64,000 bases of DNA. It comes from Paenibacillus sp. J23TS9 (lineage in GTDB: Bacteria > Bacillota > Bacilli > Paenibacillales > Paenibacillaceae). The position numbers and the translations under genes were made by a program. Below the pieces are notes generated by a model. The model ran no database searches. It was not told where the DNA came from and saw only the letters and a list, made by a program, of their open reading frames with translations. The stretch is taken from NCBI RefSeq assembly GCF_018403225.1, contig NZ_BOSG01000003.1, forward strand, positions 599,755-663,754, read 5' to 3'. Of this stretch, positions 38,308 through 48,387 are shown piece after piece (positions within the stretch are counted from its first letter, which is position 1; every line of letters starts with the position of its first letter).

Positions 38308-38913
38308 ATGACTCAGCTGCCTAACCCTTCCCAGCAACAGCAGCTTTCATGCTTAAAAATACCACATACTGACCCTGAAATCCATTCTGCTATCATCCAC
38401 CGTCTTTTGTTTTACTTATCCCAGGCTGAAGAAAAACAGCAGGTCATTATTGTATGTATTGGCACTGACCGTTCTACTGGGGATTGTCTCGGTCCTTTGG
38501 TGGGGACAGCTCTGGCACGCTATAAAAGCCCTTGGTTTCATCTGTTCGGCACTTTGGAGGAGCCTGTTCATGCCGTAAATCTGCAGGAAACATTGTCCTC
38601 CATCTATGCTCTGTATGACAATCCTTTTGTCATTGGTATCGATGCTTGTCTCGGTCAGTCCACCAGTGTGGGCTGCATCCAGGTCGCCAGCGGCCCCTTG
38701 AAACCCGGTGCAGGTGTACATAAAGAATTGCCGCCGGTTGGCGATATCCATTTGACTGGTATCGTTAATGTCGGCGGCTTCATGGAATATTTTGTATTGC
38801 AAAATACACGGTTAAGTCTGGTTGTCCGTTTATCTGAAATTATTGCGACCAGTCTCCACTCCGCGATTCAAGAGTGGAAATCACGCTCTACCCTTGTTGC
38901 ACGGCTAGACTGA
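38308..38913 (+). CDS. yyaC: Spore protease YyaC family protein
   Basis: 201 residues, plus strand. Contains IVCIGTDRSTGDCLGPLVG near residue 50 and VIGIDACLGQ near 110, the conserved segments of the YyaC family, which resembles the GPR-type spore protease. In B. subtilis the gene sits at the same place, near parB. AAAGGAAG lies six bases before the ATG. The last 26 bases overlap the 3' end of the convergent DUF4446 gene. Confidence 0.92.
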   Translation: MTQLPNPSQQQQLSCLKIPHTDPEIHSAIIHRLLFYLSQAEEKQQVIIVCIGTDRSTGDCLGPLVGTALARYKSPWFHLFGTLEEPVHAVNLQETLSSIYALYDNPFVIGIDACLGQSTSVGCIQVASGPLKPGAGVHKELPPVGDIHLTGIVNVGGFMEYFVLQNTRLSLVVRLSEIIATSLHSAIQEWKSRSTLVARLD

Positions 38914-39388
38914 TCGCTTCCACTTCTTCCGGAGATAAGGCATACGTCGATTCGCCTGCCGCAAGCGGTTTGGCATATACATAGGAGCTGTCACGGCTGT
39001 AAAGAGCTGAAATGACAACTCCATTTTTCTTTTCATCCATAATCGCAAGTGAAAAGCTCAGATCACTTCCTTGATCACTAAACGCATTGTAACGTTTGAT
39101 GCCAACCTGCCCCTTTACCTGCTGCAGTTTGGTTAGGAGAATTTCCAATGATTTGCGCTGCTCCTCCTGCTCATCCTCAACGGAGTCCATTTGCACTTTC
39201 AAATCAATCAGCAGGGTCTCGAGATTCTCAACTCCACTCCCTGCCATCATCAAATCATATTTGCGGCGCATTTTTCTAAGCTTCGCACCTTGTGTAAGCA
39301 CCATAACGAGCAAGATCAAAATGAGGAGTATTACCCCGCCGATAAACCACTGCAGTTGTTCCATGATTAAACTATTCAAGTCCGACAT
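38888..39388 (-). CDS. DUF4446 family membrane protein
   Basis: 166 residues. One membrane helix about 13-33, a coiled-coil region about 50-90 (LETLLIDLKVQMDSVEDEQE), then a C-terminal domain with VGIKRYNAFSDQGSDLSFSL and a regulatory-looking SRDSSYVYAKPL motif. These are the features of DUF4446. Function unknown. Convergent with and overlapping yyaC. Confidence 0.9.
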   Translation of the reverse strand: MSDLNSLIMEQLQWFIGGVILLILILLVMVLTQGAKLRKMRRKYDLMMAGSGVENLETLLIDLKVQMDSVEDEQEEQRKSLEILLTKLQQVKGQVGIKRYNAFSDQGSDLSFSLAIMDEKKNGVVISALYSRDSSYVYAKPLAAGESTYALSPEEVEAISLAVQQG

Positions 39389-39477
39389 TGCTGTTCATTC
39401 CTTTTCCTCATTCTTGATCTAACCGGTTATTTCTTATTTCCGCTGACCACCGACAACGCATTTACCCATGAGTCCTC

Positions 39478-40632
39478 TTATGTTTTATTGAAAATTACCT
39501 CTATTGCATCAATAAGTGTATCCACCTCATTGATTGAGGTATCCACTCCTACACTGACTCGAACCGCACCTGTCTGCAGCGTATCCGCGGCTTCATGCGC
39601 CAGCGGAGTACAATGCATGCCTGCACGAACAGCAATACCATATTCCCGGTCCAATTGGAAGGCGATTTCACTGGAATCCCGTTCATCAGACACGAATGAA
39701 ACAATTCCTGTTCTGGGTTTGCCTTTTTCCGGGCCCAATATTCGCAGACCTTCTATATTCTGGATGCCTTCGATAATCCGCTGTGTTAAGTCCCACTCAT
39801 GTTTATAGATCTGCTGTGGGGACATCTCTAAGACCTTCTCGACACCAGCCTTCAAGCCTGCGATTCCCATCGTATTAGGCGTTCCTGCTTCATACCGGTC
39901 GGGACGAACCACGGGCTGCTCTTTTTCCTCCGACTGACTCCCTGTCCCTCCATGCAATAAGGGCTCTAGATCAATGGATGGGGATATGTATAATCCGCCC
40001 GTTCCTTGAGGACCAAGAAGCCCCTTATGTCCCGGAAATGCCAGCAGGTCCACATGCATAGCATTGACATCAATATCAAGACAACCCGCACTTTGAGCAG
40101 CATCGAGCAAAAATGCAGCACCCTGCTCATGTGCCAGTCCTCCGATCTCTGCCGCGGGCAAAATGCTGCCAAGCAGATTGGAGCTATGACTGCAAACAAC
40201 CAATTTGGGACGCTTTGTTAATGCCGCCTTTAGCCTTAGCATATCCAGCTCGCCTTGGTCATTTACCGGAATATATTCTACCTCAATCCCGAGAGTTCTC
40301 TTCAAAAACTCCAATGGCCTTCTAACGGAGTTATGCTCAACCATAGTCGCAACAACCCGGTCACCTTTATGAAGCAGTCCTTTGATTGCCAGATTCAAAG
40401 CTTCTGTTGTGTTATGTGTAAATACCACATCATTCGGGTTATGAACCCCAAACAATCGGGACAGCACCCTACGTGTCTCAAACAGCACTCTGCTTGCTTT
40501 GACCGCCATCTGATGGCTTCCACGCCCAGGATTGGCTGCAGCCTCCTCCATAGCAATCTGCATCGCCTTCATGACCTCAGGAGGCTTAGGCCACGATGTG
40601 GCGGCATGGTCCAAATAAACAATGGGCTTCAC
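39478..40632 (-). CDS. Cysteine desulfurase family protein (class V aminotransferase fold)
   Basis: 384 residues. PLP-dependent fold with YLDHAATSWPKPPEV at the N-terminus, NTTEALNLAIKG, and the PLP lysine in AFPGHKGLLGPQGTGGLY (Lys about residue 200). Catalytic cysteine in RAGMHCTPLAHE (about 340). This belongs to the cysteine-desulfurase-related group that lacks the long IscS loop. It probably takes sulfur from cysteine, but no scaffold (SufU, IscU) or thiolation gene is adjacent, so the acceptor is unknown. It sits between DUF4446 and parB. Confidence 0.9.
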   Translation of the reverse strand: MKPIVYLDHAATSWPKPPEVMKAMQIAMEEAAANPGRGSHQMAVKASRVLFETRRVLSRLFGVHNPNDVVFTHNTTEALNLAIKGLLHKGDRVVATMVEHNSVRRPLEFLKRTLGIEVEYIPVNDQGELDMLRLKAALTKRPKLVVCSHSSNLLGSILPAAEIGGLAHEQGAAFLLDAAQSAGCLDIDVNAMHVDLLAFPGHKGLLGPQGTGGLYISPSIDLEPLLHGGTGSQSEEKEQPVVRPDRYEAGTPNTMGIAGLKAGVEKVLEMSPQQIYKHEWDLTQRIIEGIQNIEGLRILGPEKGKPRTGIVSFVSDERDSSEIAFQLDREYGIAVRAGMHCTPLAHEAADTLQTGAVRVSVGVDTSINEVDTLIDAIEVIFNKT

Positions 40633-40829
40633 AAGTTGTCCCTCCTTCGAATCATTACTTCCATTACAGAGTACTTTCCTTTTATTAGGACATCACTCGT
40701 GGAATGAAGCAGCAGGCTATTCTTATAACCTGATTCGCTTTACTCCCTGGAAATAGAGAATGACATATCCTTTTCCCCTACCAGGGATACAGCCGGACAT
40801 GTCACCTTGGCATTACCATAAGATCACTC

Positions 40830-41669
40830 TTACTGCAAAAGCTCCAACAGTCGTTCCAGATCCTGTTTGCTGTAATAGTTTAATTCAATTTTACCCTTGT
40901 CTTTACTTTGCTTTATCTTGACGGTTGTTCTGAATCTTTCGCGTAAAGATTCTTCCAGATTATCGATATAGGGATCACGCTTTTTCACTTTAACTTTGTT
41001 CTTGTCCACTGCTTTCCGATCCAAGCTTTTAACAGCTTCCTCCAGATCTCTGACACTCCACTCATTTGCTACACACTGCTTGGCAAGTTGTTTAATGAGT
41101 GCCGGATCTTTCAATCCTACAATGGCACGCGCATGTCCCATAGACAATGTTCCACGTGAAACATAATCCTTCACTTCATCTGGAAGCGATAGCAATCTCA
41201 GAAAATTGGCGATATGTGATCTTGATTTCCCTACCTTGAGAGATAACTCTTCCTGGGTAAGCGAATACTGATCCATCAACCCTTGGTAAGCAACCGCAAC
41301 CTCCATCGCATTCAGATTCTCACGCTGCAGATTTTCAATCAATGCAATTTCCATAACCTGTTGATCACTGAAGCTCCGAACAACTGCAGGGATCGTGGCT
41401 TTCCCACAAAATTGCGAGGCGCGGAACCGGCGTTCACCGGCAATGATTTCATATCCCTTCAACACACTGCGCACAATAATGGGCTGAATAACGCCATGCT
41501 GACGGATGGATTCAGCTAATTCCTGTATAGACTCCTCATTAAAATCTTTTCGTGGCTGGTATGGATTCGCGCGCAGTTGGCTGAGTGGAATCTCCACGAT
41601 TTTGTCATCATCATTGATGGAAAGGGAAGGGATCAAAGCATCGAGACCTTTGCCCAGTCGTTTATTCAT
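40830..41669 (-). CDS. parB: Chromosome-partitioning protein ParB (Spo0J)
   Basis: 279 residues. N-terminal CTPase/ParB domain with LRANPYQPRKDF and the GERRFRAS motif (about 75-83), helix-turn-helix domain about 120-200 (LSLKVGKSRSHIANFLRLLSLP) that binds parS, and a C-terminal dimerisation domain. Loads at parS, spreads as a CTP clamp and recruits SMC. The start overlaps parA by 8 bases. A parS site lies within the gene. Confidence 0.97.
   Translation of the reverse strand: MNKRLGKGLDALIPSLSINDDDKIVEIPLSQLRANPYQPRKDFNEESIQELAESIRQHGVIQPIIVRSVLKGYEIIAGERRFRASQFCGKATIPAVVRSFSDQQVMEIALIENLQRENLNAMEVAVAYQGLMDQYSLTQEELSLKVGKSRSHIANFLRLLSLPDEVKDYVSRGTLSMGHARAIVGLKDPALIKQLAKQCVANEWSVRDLEEAVKSLDRKAVDKNKVKVKKRDPYIDNLEESLRERFRTTVKIKQSKDKGKIELNYYSKQDLERLLELLQ
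41148..41163. promoter_or_regulatory. parS site inside parB
   Basis: TGTTCCACGTGAAACA, 15 of 16 bases matching the palindromic consensus. B. subtilis also has a parS inside spo0J, originally described with the same TTCC variant. Confidence 0.9.
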
Positions 41670-42423
41670 AAGAAATCACTTCCTTTGCCAACTCTAAATA
41701 AACTTCCGCACCTTTAGAACGAGGATCATATGTCATAATCGATTGTCCATGGGATGGTGCTTCACTCAAGCGTACATTCCGCGGAATAATCGTACGATAT
41801 ACCTTCTCTTGAAAATACTTTTTAACTTCTTCAATAACCTGGATTCCAAGGTTTGTCCGAGCATCCAGCATGGTGAGAAGGACACCTTCAATTTTAAGCG
41901 ATGTATTCAGATGTTTTTGTACCAGACGCACAGAATTAAGAAGTTGGCTTAAGCCTTCCAGGGCGTAATATTCACACTGAATCGGTATGATCACGGAATC
42001 AGCCGCAGTTAATGAATTAATTGTTAATATCCCCAAAGATGGAGGGCAGTCGATCAGAACATAATCATAATTAGCCTTCACGAGTTGAAGCGATTTTTTC
42101 AAACGAAGCTCCCGTGAAATGGTAGGAACCAATTCAATTTCCGCGCCTGCCAGCTGTATGGTTGCCGGAATAATATGCAGTCCTTCGACCTGTGTCTCAA
42201 GAATCGCTTCCTTGGGATGAACTTCATTGATGATGACATCATAAATGCAATTGGCAACATCAGCTTTATTCACACCCACTCCACTCGTGGTATTGCCTTG
42301 CGGGTCAATATCCACAAGCAGCACTCTTTTACCGAGTGAAGCCAAACCTGCACCGAGATTGACGGAGGTTGTAGTCTTCCCTACTCCGCCCTTTTGATTT
42401 GCTATGGCAATGATTTTGGACAC
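41662..42423 (-). CDS. parA: Chromosome-partitioning ATPase ParA (Soj)
   Basis: 253 residues. Deviant Walker A KGGVGKTTTSVNLGAGLA at about 11-17, Walker A' VDIDPQGN (about 40), and Walker B LIDCPPSLG (about 120-128). Forms DNA-bound ATP dimers, works with ParB in origin segregation and, in B. subtilis, regulates DnaA. Operon with parB. Confidence 0.97.
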   Translation of the reverse strand: MSKIIAIANQKGGVGKTTTSVNLGAGLASLGKRVLLVDIDPQGNTTSGVGVNKADVANCIYDVIINEVHPKEAILETQVEGLHIIPATIQLAGAEIELVPTISRELRLKKSLQLVKANYDYVLIDCPPSLGILTINSLTAADSVIIPIQCEYYALEGLSQLLNSVRLVQKHLNTSLKIEGVLLTMLDARTNLGIQVIEEVKKYFQEKVYRTIIPRNVRLSEAPSHGQSIMTYDPRSKGAEVYLELAKEVISYE

Positions 42424-42784
42424 TCAATTTCACCTCATTGTGTATGAAAACTCATCTTGTAGGTCACGGGATTATGTTATACAGCAAAACAATTGGCTGC
42501 ATATATCCTGGAAGAAACATCATAGATGAGACAACCATCCAGATCCGTCTTTCCAGATACAAGCTGAAACGGCTTCGCCCTGCACGAGTGCATTTTTCCT
42601 TGCGAAAGGAAATCCTGAGCCTGGAACCACAAGCATCAATTTTCTCATCATTATTTGCTTAAAAGCGGCTATACAGCAAAATGCAAACCGCTCCTTCCCC
42701 TCTATGCGGGGCTTAACAGAAGCCGTTTGCTCCTATACCATCGGCCAAAAAAAGCGGCCTTACGAGCCGCAGCTGCAACATGTA
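42424..42784. other. parA-noc intergenic region
   Basis: About 360 bases without a gene. It holds the noc terminator, a longer structured stretch around 42680-42732 (GCAAAC/GTTTGC enclosing CCCC/GGGG) and a 12-base direct repeat TATACAGCAAAA at about 42478 and 42669. The parA promoter must lie here but I cannot place it. Confidence 0.5.
42747..42770 (-). terminator. Intrinsic terminator of noc
   Basis: GCGGC/GCCGC stem with a seven-base loop; seven Ts follow on the minus strand. Fifteen bases after the noc stop. Confidence 0.85.
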
Positions 42785-43600
42785 TTAACGCTTGGGAATT
42801 TGGATCACGATTTCGTAATGGTCTTCCCGATCATTTTCTGTCGTTTTAATAGACAACCCGGAGTCAGAAACCATATCAATGGATTGACGGATTGTATTCA
42901 ACGCCAAACGTACATCTTTAGTAAAAGAAATACGTTTAGACTTCTTGATCTTAGATGCTTCTTTATAGTAAGCAACTCTTGCTTCCGTTTGTTTAACATT
43001 CAGTTCTTTGGAGATTACTTCAGATAGCAGCTTAAGCTGCAGCTCTTTGGTATCCAGAGACAGCAGTGCACGCGCATGCCGTTCTGTAATCTTACGCTCC
43101 ATAAGAGCTGTCTTCACCTCTTCAGGCAGATGAAGCAAACGGATTTTATTGGCTATGGTCGACTGGCTCTTCCCGAGACGTTGTGCGAGGCTTTCCTGAG
43201 TCAATTGATGAAGGTCGATCAGTTTCTGGTAAGCTACCGCTTCCTCAATGGATGTCAGACCTTCACGCTGCAGATTTTCAATTAGCGCGATCGAAGCAGC
43301 CTGGGAATCATTAAATTCGCGAACTATCGCAGGGATTGTTTCCATCCCCAGTTTCGTTACAGCACGCCAGCGCCGTTCTCCGGCAATGATCTCATATTTG
43401 GAATTGCGAACACGAACAACAATCGGCTGGATAACACCATGAGTTTTGATGGTCTGACATAACTCATCAATCTTCTCATCATCAAAAATCGTGCGGGGTT
43501 GATATGGACTGCTAACAATCTCTCCCACCGGAATTTGTTTCACTTCATCACCGTTGTTTCGCTCCGTCAAACCAAACAATTTAGAAAATTGTTCTTTCAT
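42785..43600 (-). CDS. noc: Nucleoid occlusion protein Noc (ParB family)
   Basis: 271 residues from ATG 43600; the GTG at 43615 lies within the ribosome binding site. The N-terminal segment [14 protein letters not shown] is the amphipathic membrane-targeting helix of Noc. The ParB-like CTPase domain has the GERRWRAV motif, and the helix-turn-helix reads [20 protein letters not shown]. Noc binds its own DNA sites and blocks FtsZ assembly over the nucleoid. Neighbour of rsmG as in B. subtilis. It is separated from rsmG by about 600 bases that contain a perfect parS. Confidence 0.94.
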   Translation of the reverse strand: MKEQFSKLFGLTERNNGDEVKQIPVGEIVSSPYQPRTIFDDEKIDELCQTIKTHGVIQPIVVRVRNSKYEIIAGERRWRAVTKLGMETIPAIVREFNDSQAASIALIENLQREGLTSIEEAVAYQKLIDLHQLTQESLAQRLGKSQSTIANKIRLLHLPEEVKTALMERKITERHARALLSLDTKELQLKLLSEVISKELNVKQTEARVAYYKEASKIKKSKRISFTKDVRLALNTIRQSIDMVSDSGLSIKTTENDREDHYEIVIQIPKR

Positions 43601-44130
43601 TCCGTATATTACCACCTAATTTCGTAATAGCACTTTGGCAAAGCGCTTGGTCAGCATCATTCACAGCAATCGACTTGCATCGAATTCTCGAGTATTAAAA
43701 TCTGCCTTTATACCGCTTTCAAGCTGCATGTTTATCCCAAAATCAACTTATAAGATAAACACATCAAGCGCCCTGCGCGCCGGTCAACCGTTACGTAAAA
43801 TTGATATTATAGCCTAGCCTCAACAACTCTCTCTATTCTACCACTTTTTTTCATATAATCCTATTCTCCAAAGTCTTCTTTTTTTCCTGCTGGACACTTA
43901 TTTTTTCAAGTGCCTTCAAGTCCCACGGAGCTTCATGAATTCCCGCTTTTAACCAAATTTGTGGAGTGAATTACGTTAGAAAATATGGAATACAGGGCAT
44001 TCCAATGAGTACTTTTAAGTTTAACTTGAAATAGGAAAGGGAAGCATCTCTTTTTCCAGAATAGTGCAACCATTTCAATTCTCCCTTAGAGTAACTAAGA
44101 GTGGATTGAATTAAGTTGATTGCCCATAAA

Positions 44131-44164
44131 AAAGAAGAATGTTTCACGTGAAACATTCCTCTTT
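44131..44164 (-). terminator. Intrinsic terminator of mnmG-rsmG built on the parS palindrome
   Basis: In the minus-strand transcript AAAGAGGAATGTTTC pairs with GAAACATTCTTCTTT (one G-U pair) around loop ACGT, and the T-rich arm runs into TTTAT. It lies 60-90 bases after rsmG. The loop and upper stem are the parS site. Confidence 0.7.
44140..44155. promoter_or_regulatory. Perfect parS centromere site
   Basis: TGTTTCACGTGAAACA, 16 of 16 with the consensus, extended to a 22-base palindrome (44137-44158). About 7 kb from dnaA. Loading site for ParB. Confidence 0.97.
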
Positions 44165-44222
44165 ATCTCTTTTTCTATGAAACTCAGAAAACAATTTCAA
44201 TTCATTAGTAACACTTCAATCA

Positions 44223-44942
44223 TTATAACGGTGTTTTAAGAGCCGTTCCTGCTTTTCGGGGATATTTCCGTGGTGTCGGGCCTGTTTTATCAATAATGAT
44301 AATATGACGTTCTGATTCTTCAACAGGGAGCACAAAATTTTCAACACGATTAAGTTTGCCCTTTAACTCTTTCAAACTGTGGGAAGCTTCCTTCACTTCC
44401 AGCTCAGGATTGCTTCCCTTCATCGCTGCAAATACACCGCCCACCTTAACATAAGGAAGACAGAATTCATTCAGCACCGCGAGCTTGGCGACAGCTCGGG
44501 CAGTGACCAGATCATAGCTGTCGCGGTGGCCCGGTTTCTGTGCCCAATCCTCTGCGCGCCCGTGCAGGAGTTCAACATGCTCAAGTCCAGTCTCTTGCAC
44601 GATATGCTTCAGAAAGTTAATTCGCTTGTTTAATGAGTCAATGATGGTCAGTTTAAGATGAGGGAAACATATTTTAAGCGGAATTCCAGGGAACCCAGCA
44701 CCTGAGCCGATATCAGCCATTGTCCTAATATTTTTGATATCCACATAGAATGCAAGGGTAATAGAATCATAAAAATGCTTGGTATAGACCTGTTCCCGAT
44801 CTGTAATGCCGGTGAGATTCATTTTTTCATTCCAAAGCACCAGCTCTTTAAAATACGTTTCGAACTGATCTAACTGAGAATGACTAATCTCAATTCCCTT
44901 TTCAAGCAGACGCTGAGTAAATGCCTCTTGTATATGATCCAT
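44223..44942 (-). CDS. rsmG: 16S rRNA (guanine527-N7)-methyltransferase RsmG
   Basis: 239 residues. SAM-binding motif ADIGSGAGFPGIPLKI near residue 75, then TIIDSLNKRINFL and ARAVAKLAVLNEF, all typical of RsmG (GidB). Methylates G527 in the decoding region. Four bases separate it from mnmG, so the two are co-transcribed. Confidence 0.97.
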   Translation of the reverse strand: MDHIQEAFTQRLLEKGIEISHSQLDQFETYFKELVLWNEKMNLTGITDREQVYTKHFYDSITLAFYVDIKNIRTMADIGSGAGFPGIPLKICFPHLKLTIIDSLNKRINFLKHIVQETGLEHVELLHGRAEDWAQKPGHRDSYDLVTARAVAKLAVLNEFCLPYVKVGGVFAAMKGSNPELEVKEASHSLKELKGKLNRVENFVLPVEESERHIIIIDKTGPTPRKYPRKAGTALKTPL

Positions 44943-44945
44943 ATA

Positions 44946-46832
44946 TTAACCTCTTGCGGCTGTTACCCGGTTATAATGCTCCAGATAAACCAGCAGAATC
45001 GAAATATCCGCAGGCGTTACCCCCGATATGCGGGAAGCCTGACCAATTGAAATGGGACGGATACTTGATAGTTTCTGCCGAGCCTCAATAGCTATGCCTT
45101 CAATTTCATTGTAATCAATCGTATCCGGAATCTTCTTCTTATCCATCTTTTTCAAACGTTCCACATGAATAAGCTGCTTCTCGATATAACCGGCATATTT
45201 AATTTGTATCTCCACTTGTTCCTTCATTTCTTCTGTCAGGTCATATGGAGATGGCGAGATTTCTTCAATATGGTCATGGCTAATTTCCGGACGACGCAGA
45301 ATGGTAAGCAGATTACTTCCATCCTGAATAGGTGCAGATCCATGCCGTTCAAGCATTTCGTTTACATGCGATGGCCCTACCTTAGCTGCATGCAAGCGTT
45401 CGATCTCCTGCTCTACCTTCTCCTTCTTATCGAGGAATCTGGCAAAACGTTCATCGGAAATCAGACCGATCTCATGTCCAATTGGTGTTAAGCGTACATC
45501 TGCATTGTCATGACGCAAAAGCAAGCGGTATTCTGCACGTGACGTGAGTAAGCGGTAAGGCTCATTGGTACCCTTCGTAACCAGATCATCGATCAGAACA
45601 CCGATATATCCCTGCGAACGATCGAGAACGACTGGCTCTTTGCCTTGTACCCGACGTGCTGCATTAATGCCCGCCATGATTCCCTGTCCGGCAGCCTCTT
45701 CATAACCGGAAGTACCATTGATTTGCCCTGCTGTGAATAATCCCGGAATCATTTTAGTTTCAAGCGAAGGCCATAATTGAGTTGGAACGACAGCATCATA
45801 TTCAATCGCGTAGCCGTTACGCATCATCTCAACCTTTTCAAGACCCGGAATGGAACGAAGCATCGCAAGCTGGACATCCTCCGGCATACTGGTGGAGAGT
45901 CCTTGGACATAATATTCAGACGTATTCTTGCCTTCCGGCTCCAGGAAAATCTGATGTTTCGGCTTGTCGCTGAAGCGAACAATTTTATCCTCAATGGATG
46001 GGCAGTACCGTGGTCCTGTTCCTTCAATGATTCCGGAGAACATCGGAGCCCGGTGGAGATTCGCATTAATAATCTGATGCGTTTCCAGGGAGGTGTATGT
46101 CAGCCAGCAAGGAAGCTGTTCGTTATCGGAACTCTTCGTCTCATAAGAGAAGAACTTCGGCTTATCATCTCCAGGCTGAATTTCCGTTTTTGAAAAGTCT
46201 ATGGTTGATTTATGAACACGCGGAGGTGTGCCGGTTTTGAATCGAACGAGGTCAAAGCCAAGCTGACGCAAATTTTCAGCCAGCTTAATCGAAGGCTGCT
46301 GATTATTCGGACCGCTCTCATACGTCATTTCACCCATAATTACTTTGCCGCGCAGATAGGTACCTGTGGTCAAAACGACCGATTTACCTCTATAGGCGCT
46401 GCCTGTTTTGGTAATCACGCCAACGCATACACCATCTTCTACAATCAGCTCCTCAACCATACCTTGACGCATGGTGAGATTCGGTTCCATTTCCATCGTT
46501 TCCTTCATGGTGTGCTGATACAGGAATTTATCCGCTTGAGCACGCAGGGCATGGACAGCCGGCCCCTTCCCCGTGTTCAGCATGCGCATTTGAATATAAG
46601 TCTTGTCAATATTCCGACCCATTTCCCCGCCCAATGCATCAATCTCACGAACCACATGGCCTTTCGCCGGTCCGCCAATCGAAGGATTGCAGGGCATAAA
46701 AGCAACCATATCCAAATTTATCGTAATCATCAGCGTGCTGCTTCCCATTCGGGCTGCAGCGAGGGCAGCTTCACAGCCGGCATGACCCGCACCGATGACA
46801 ATCACATCATAGCTGCCGCCATCAAAACTCAT
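44946..46832 (-). CDS. mnmG: tRNA uridine-5-carboxymethylaminomethyl modification enzyme MnmG
   Basis: 628 residues. The FAD-binding [17 protein letters not shown] motif lies near the N-terminus. The conserved [23 protein letters not shown] and the C-terminal helical domain ([20 protein letters not shown]) that contacts MnmE are present. With MnmE it installs the xm5 group at wobble U34. Operon with rsmG; a gap of about 50 bases separates it from mnmE. Confidence 0.97.
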   Translation of the reverse strand: MSFDGGSYDVIVIGAGHAGCEAALAAARMGSSTLMITINLDMVAFMPCNPSIGGPAKGHVVREIDALGGEMGRNIDKTYIQMRMLNTGKGPAVHALRAQADKFLYQHTMKETMEMEPNLTMRQGMVEELIVEDGVCVGVITKTGSAYRGKSVVLTTGTYLRGKVIMGEMTYESGPNNQQPSIKLAENLRQLGFDLVRFKTGTPPRVHKSTIDFSKTEIQPGDDKPKFFSYETKSSDNEQLPCWLTYTSLETHQIINANLHRAPMFSGIIEGTGPRYCPSIEDKIVRFSDKPKHQIFLEPEGKNTSEYYVQGLSTSMPEDVQLAMLRSIPGLEKVEMMRNGYAIEYDAVVPTQLWPSLETKMIPGLFTAGQINGTSGYEEAAGQGIMAGINAARRVQGKEPVVLDRSQGYIGVLIDDLVTKGTNEPYRLLTSRAEYRLLLRHDNADVRLTPIGHEIGLISDERFARFLDKKEKVEQEIERLHAAKVGPSHVNEMLERHGSAPIQDGSNLLTILRRPEISHDHIEEISPSPYDLTEEMKEQVEIQIKYAGYIEKQLIHVERLKKMDKKKIPDTIDYNEIEGIAIEARQKLSSIRPISIGQASRISGVTPADISILLVYLEHYNRVTAARG

Positions 46833-46881
46833 GAATAAAACCTCCTTTAATTTTTAAAAGTGAATCTATATAAGTCATTCC

Positions 46882-48261
46882 TTATTTGCCTAAACAGAAC
46901 TGCGAGAAAATCTGATCCAGCAGGGTATCCGATGCCGTATCTCCAATGATCTCACCCAGCTGCTCCCAAGCGAGCCGCACATCAATCTGAATCATATCGA
47001 TTGGGATAAACTGCTCGGCCGCATCATAGGCATCCTGCAGCGACTTGATTGCCTTCTTGAGCAGTGCAATATGACGCACGTTACTGACATACGTCAGATC
47101 CCCGGACTCAATACTTCCACTGAAAAACAGCTCTGAAATCGCAGCTTCCAGCGCATCGATCCCCTCTTGAGTCTTCACAGACATAGGTACGATCAATTCC
47201 TCCGCATAATAACGCGAAAGGACATCCTTATCAAGCTTTGGAGGTAAGTCCATTTTATTCATAATAACAATCGATTGTCTACCGCGGATTTGTTCCATTA
47301 ATGCCAATTCGTCTTCATGCAGCGGCTCGTTTGCATTCAAAACAAGCAAAATCAAGTCGGCCTCTGTCACCGCATGTTTAGAGCGCTCCACACCGATCTT
47401 CTCAACGACATCCATGGTTTCCCGGATACCGGCAGTATCCAGCAGCTTCAACGGAATATTATTAATTGTAACGAATTCCTCTATCACATCCCGTGTTGTT
47501 CCCGGAATATCCGTTACAATTGCGCGGTTCGTATGAGCCAGGGCATTAAGCAGTGAGGACTTCCCAACATTCGGCCGTCCAATGATAGCTGTGTTAATGC
47601 CTTCACGCAGAATCTTCCCCTGCTCTGCTGTCTTCAGCAGCTTCGTGATGCCCTGCATAACCTCTGTGCTTTTTTCCTTAATAAAATCGGCTGTGAGGGA
47701 CTCTACATCATGCTCCGGGTAATCGATATTCACTTCGATATGGGCCATCGTCTCCACCAGCGTATGACGCAGCTGTCCGATCTGGTCGGATAAGGCTCCT
47801 TCTACCTGCTTTAATGCCACGGAGAAGGCCTTGTCAGATTTGGAACGAATCAAATCTATAACTGCTTCGGCTTGGGATAAATCAATACGCCCATTTAAAA
47901 AGGCCCGCTTGGTGAATTCGCCGGGTTCAGCTAAACGGATGTCCTGCTGCAGCAGCAGATCCATTACCCTTTTCACCGATATGACGCCACCATGTGTACT
48001 GATCTCTACTACATCCTCTGTCGTAAAAGAACGGGGTGCACGCATTACCGTGACGAGAACTTCCTCCACCCGCTCACCGCCATCAGGATCGATGATATGT
48101 CCATAATGGACGGTATGCGTTACCGCCTCTGTCAGCTTGGTTTTACTATGAAAAATCTTCTCCACTTCGGCGATGGATTCAGGACCGCTCACACGGATAA
48201 CCGCGATGCCTGCCTCCCCCACTGCCGTCGAAATGGCTGCTATTGTATCGCTAAGCAACAT
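46882..48261 (-). CDS. mnmE: tRNA modification GTPase MnmE
   Basis: 459 residues from ATG 48261; the GTG at 48267 is part of the AGAGGTG site. N-terminal folate-binding domain (1-120), helical domain, and embedded G domain with GRPNVGKSSLLNAL, switch DIPGTTRD, LLDTAG and NKMD. It ends with the catalytic-type FCLGK (Cys four residues from the end). Partner of MnmG. Confidence 0.97.
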   Translation of the reverse strand: MLLSDTIAAISTAVGEAGIAVIRVSGPESIAEVEKIFHSKTKLTEAVTHTVHYGHIIDPDGGERVEEVLVTVMRAPRSFTTEDVVEISTHGGVISVKRVMDLLLQQDIRLAEPGEFTKRAFLNGRIDLSQAEAVIDLIRSKSDKAFSVALKQVEGALSDQIGQLRHTLVETMAHIEVNIDYPEHDVESLTADFIKEKSTEVMQGITKLLKTAEQGKILREGINTAIIGRPNVGKSSLLNALAHTNRAIVTDIPGTTRDVIEEFVTINNIPLKLLDTAGIRETMDVVEKIGVERSKHAVTEADLILLVLNANEPLHEDELALMEQIRGRQSIVIMNKMDLPPKLDKDVLSRYYAEELIVPMSVKTQEGIDALEAAISELFFSGSIESGDLTYVSNVRHIALLKKAIKSLQDAYDAAEQFIPIDMIQIDVRLAWEQLGEIIGDTASDTLLDQIFSQFCLGK

Positions 48262-48341
48262 CTTCACCTCTTTTTCCTGCTGTCATTTTCATCTGCATGT
48301 TCCATCACTTATTCACTTATCTCTATCCTATCCAGTTCGAG

Positions 48342-48357
48342 AAAAGCAATGACTTCA
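48342..48357. repeat. Direct-repeat copy of the jag terminator arm
   Basis: AAAAGCAATGACTTCA recurs at 48388-48403, where it forms one arm of the jag terminator. It looks like a local duplication in the mnmE-jag gap. Confidence 0.6.
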
Positions 48358-48387
48358 AGTACGAATGAACAGCTCCTTATCTACGAA

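Larger units (their letters stand above)
43601..44222. other. noc-rsmG intergenic region carrying parS
   Basis: About 620 bases without a gene; a 61-codon frame starting inside parS is not credible. It contains parS/terminator (44131-44164) and the noc promoter region, where a minus-strand TATAAT near 43805 lacks a good -35. Confidence 0.6.

Noticed and set aside
40751..40792. Possible terminator after parB (TGACATATCC/GGACATGTCA)
   Set aside because: The stem has a mismatch, a long loop and no clear T tract on the minus strand.
43971..44156. 61-codon minus-strand frame starting within parS
   Set aside because: Its start codon is part of the parS palindrome and terminator stem; no ribosome binding site.
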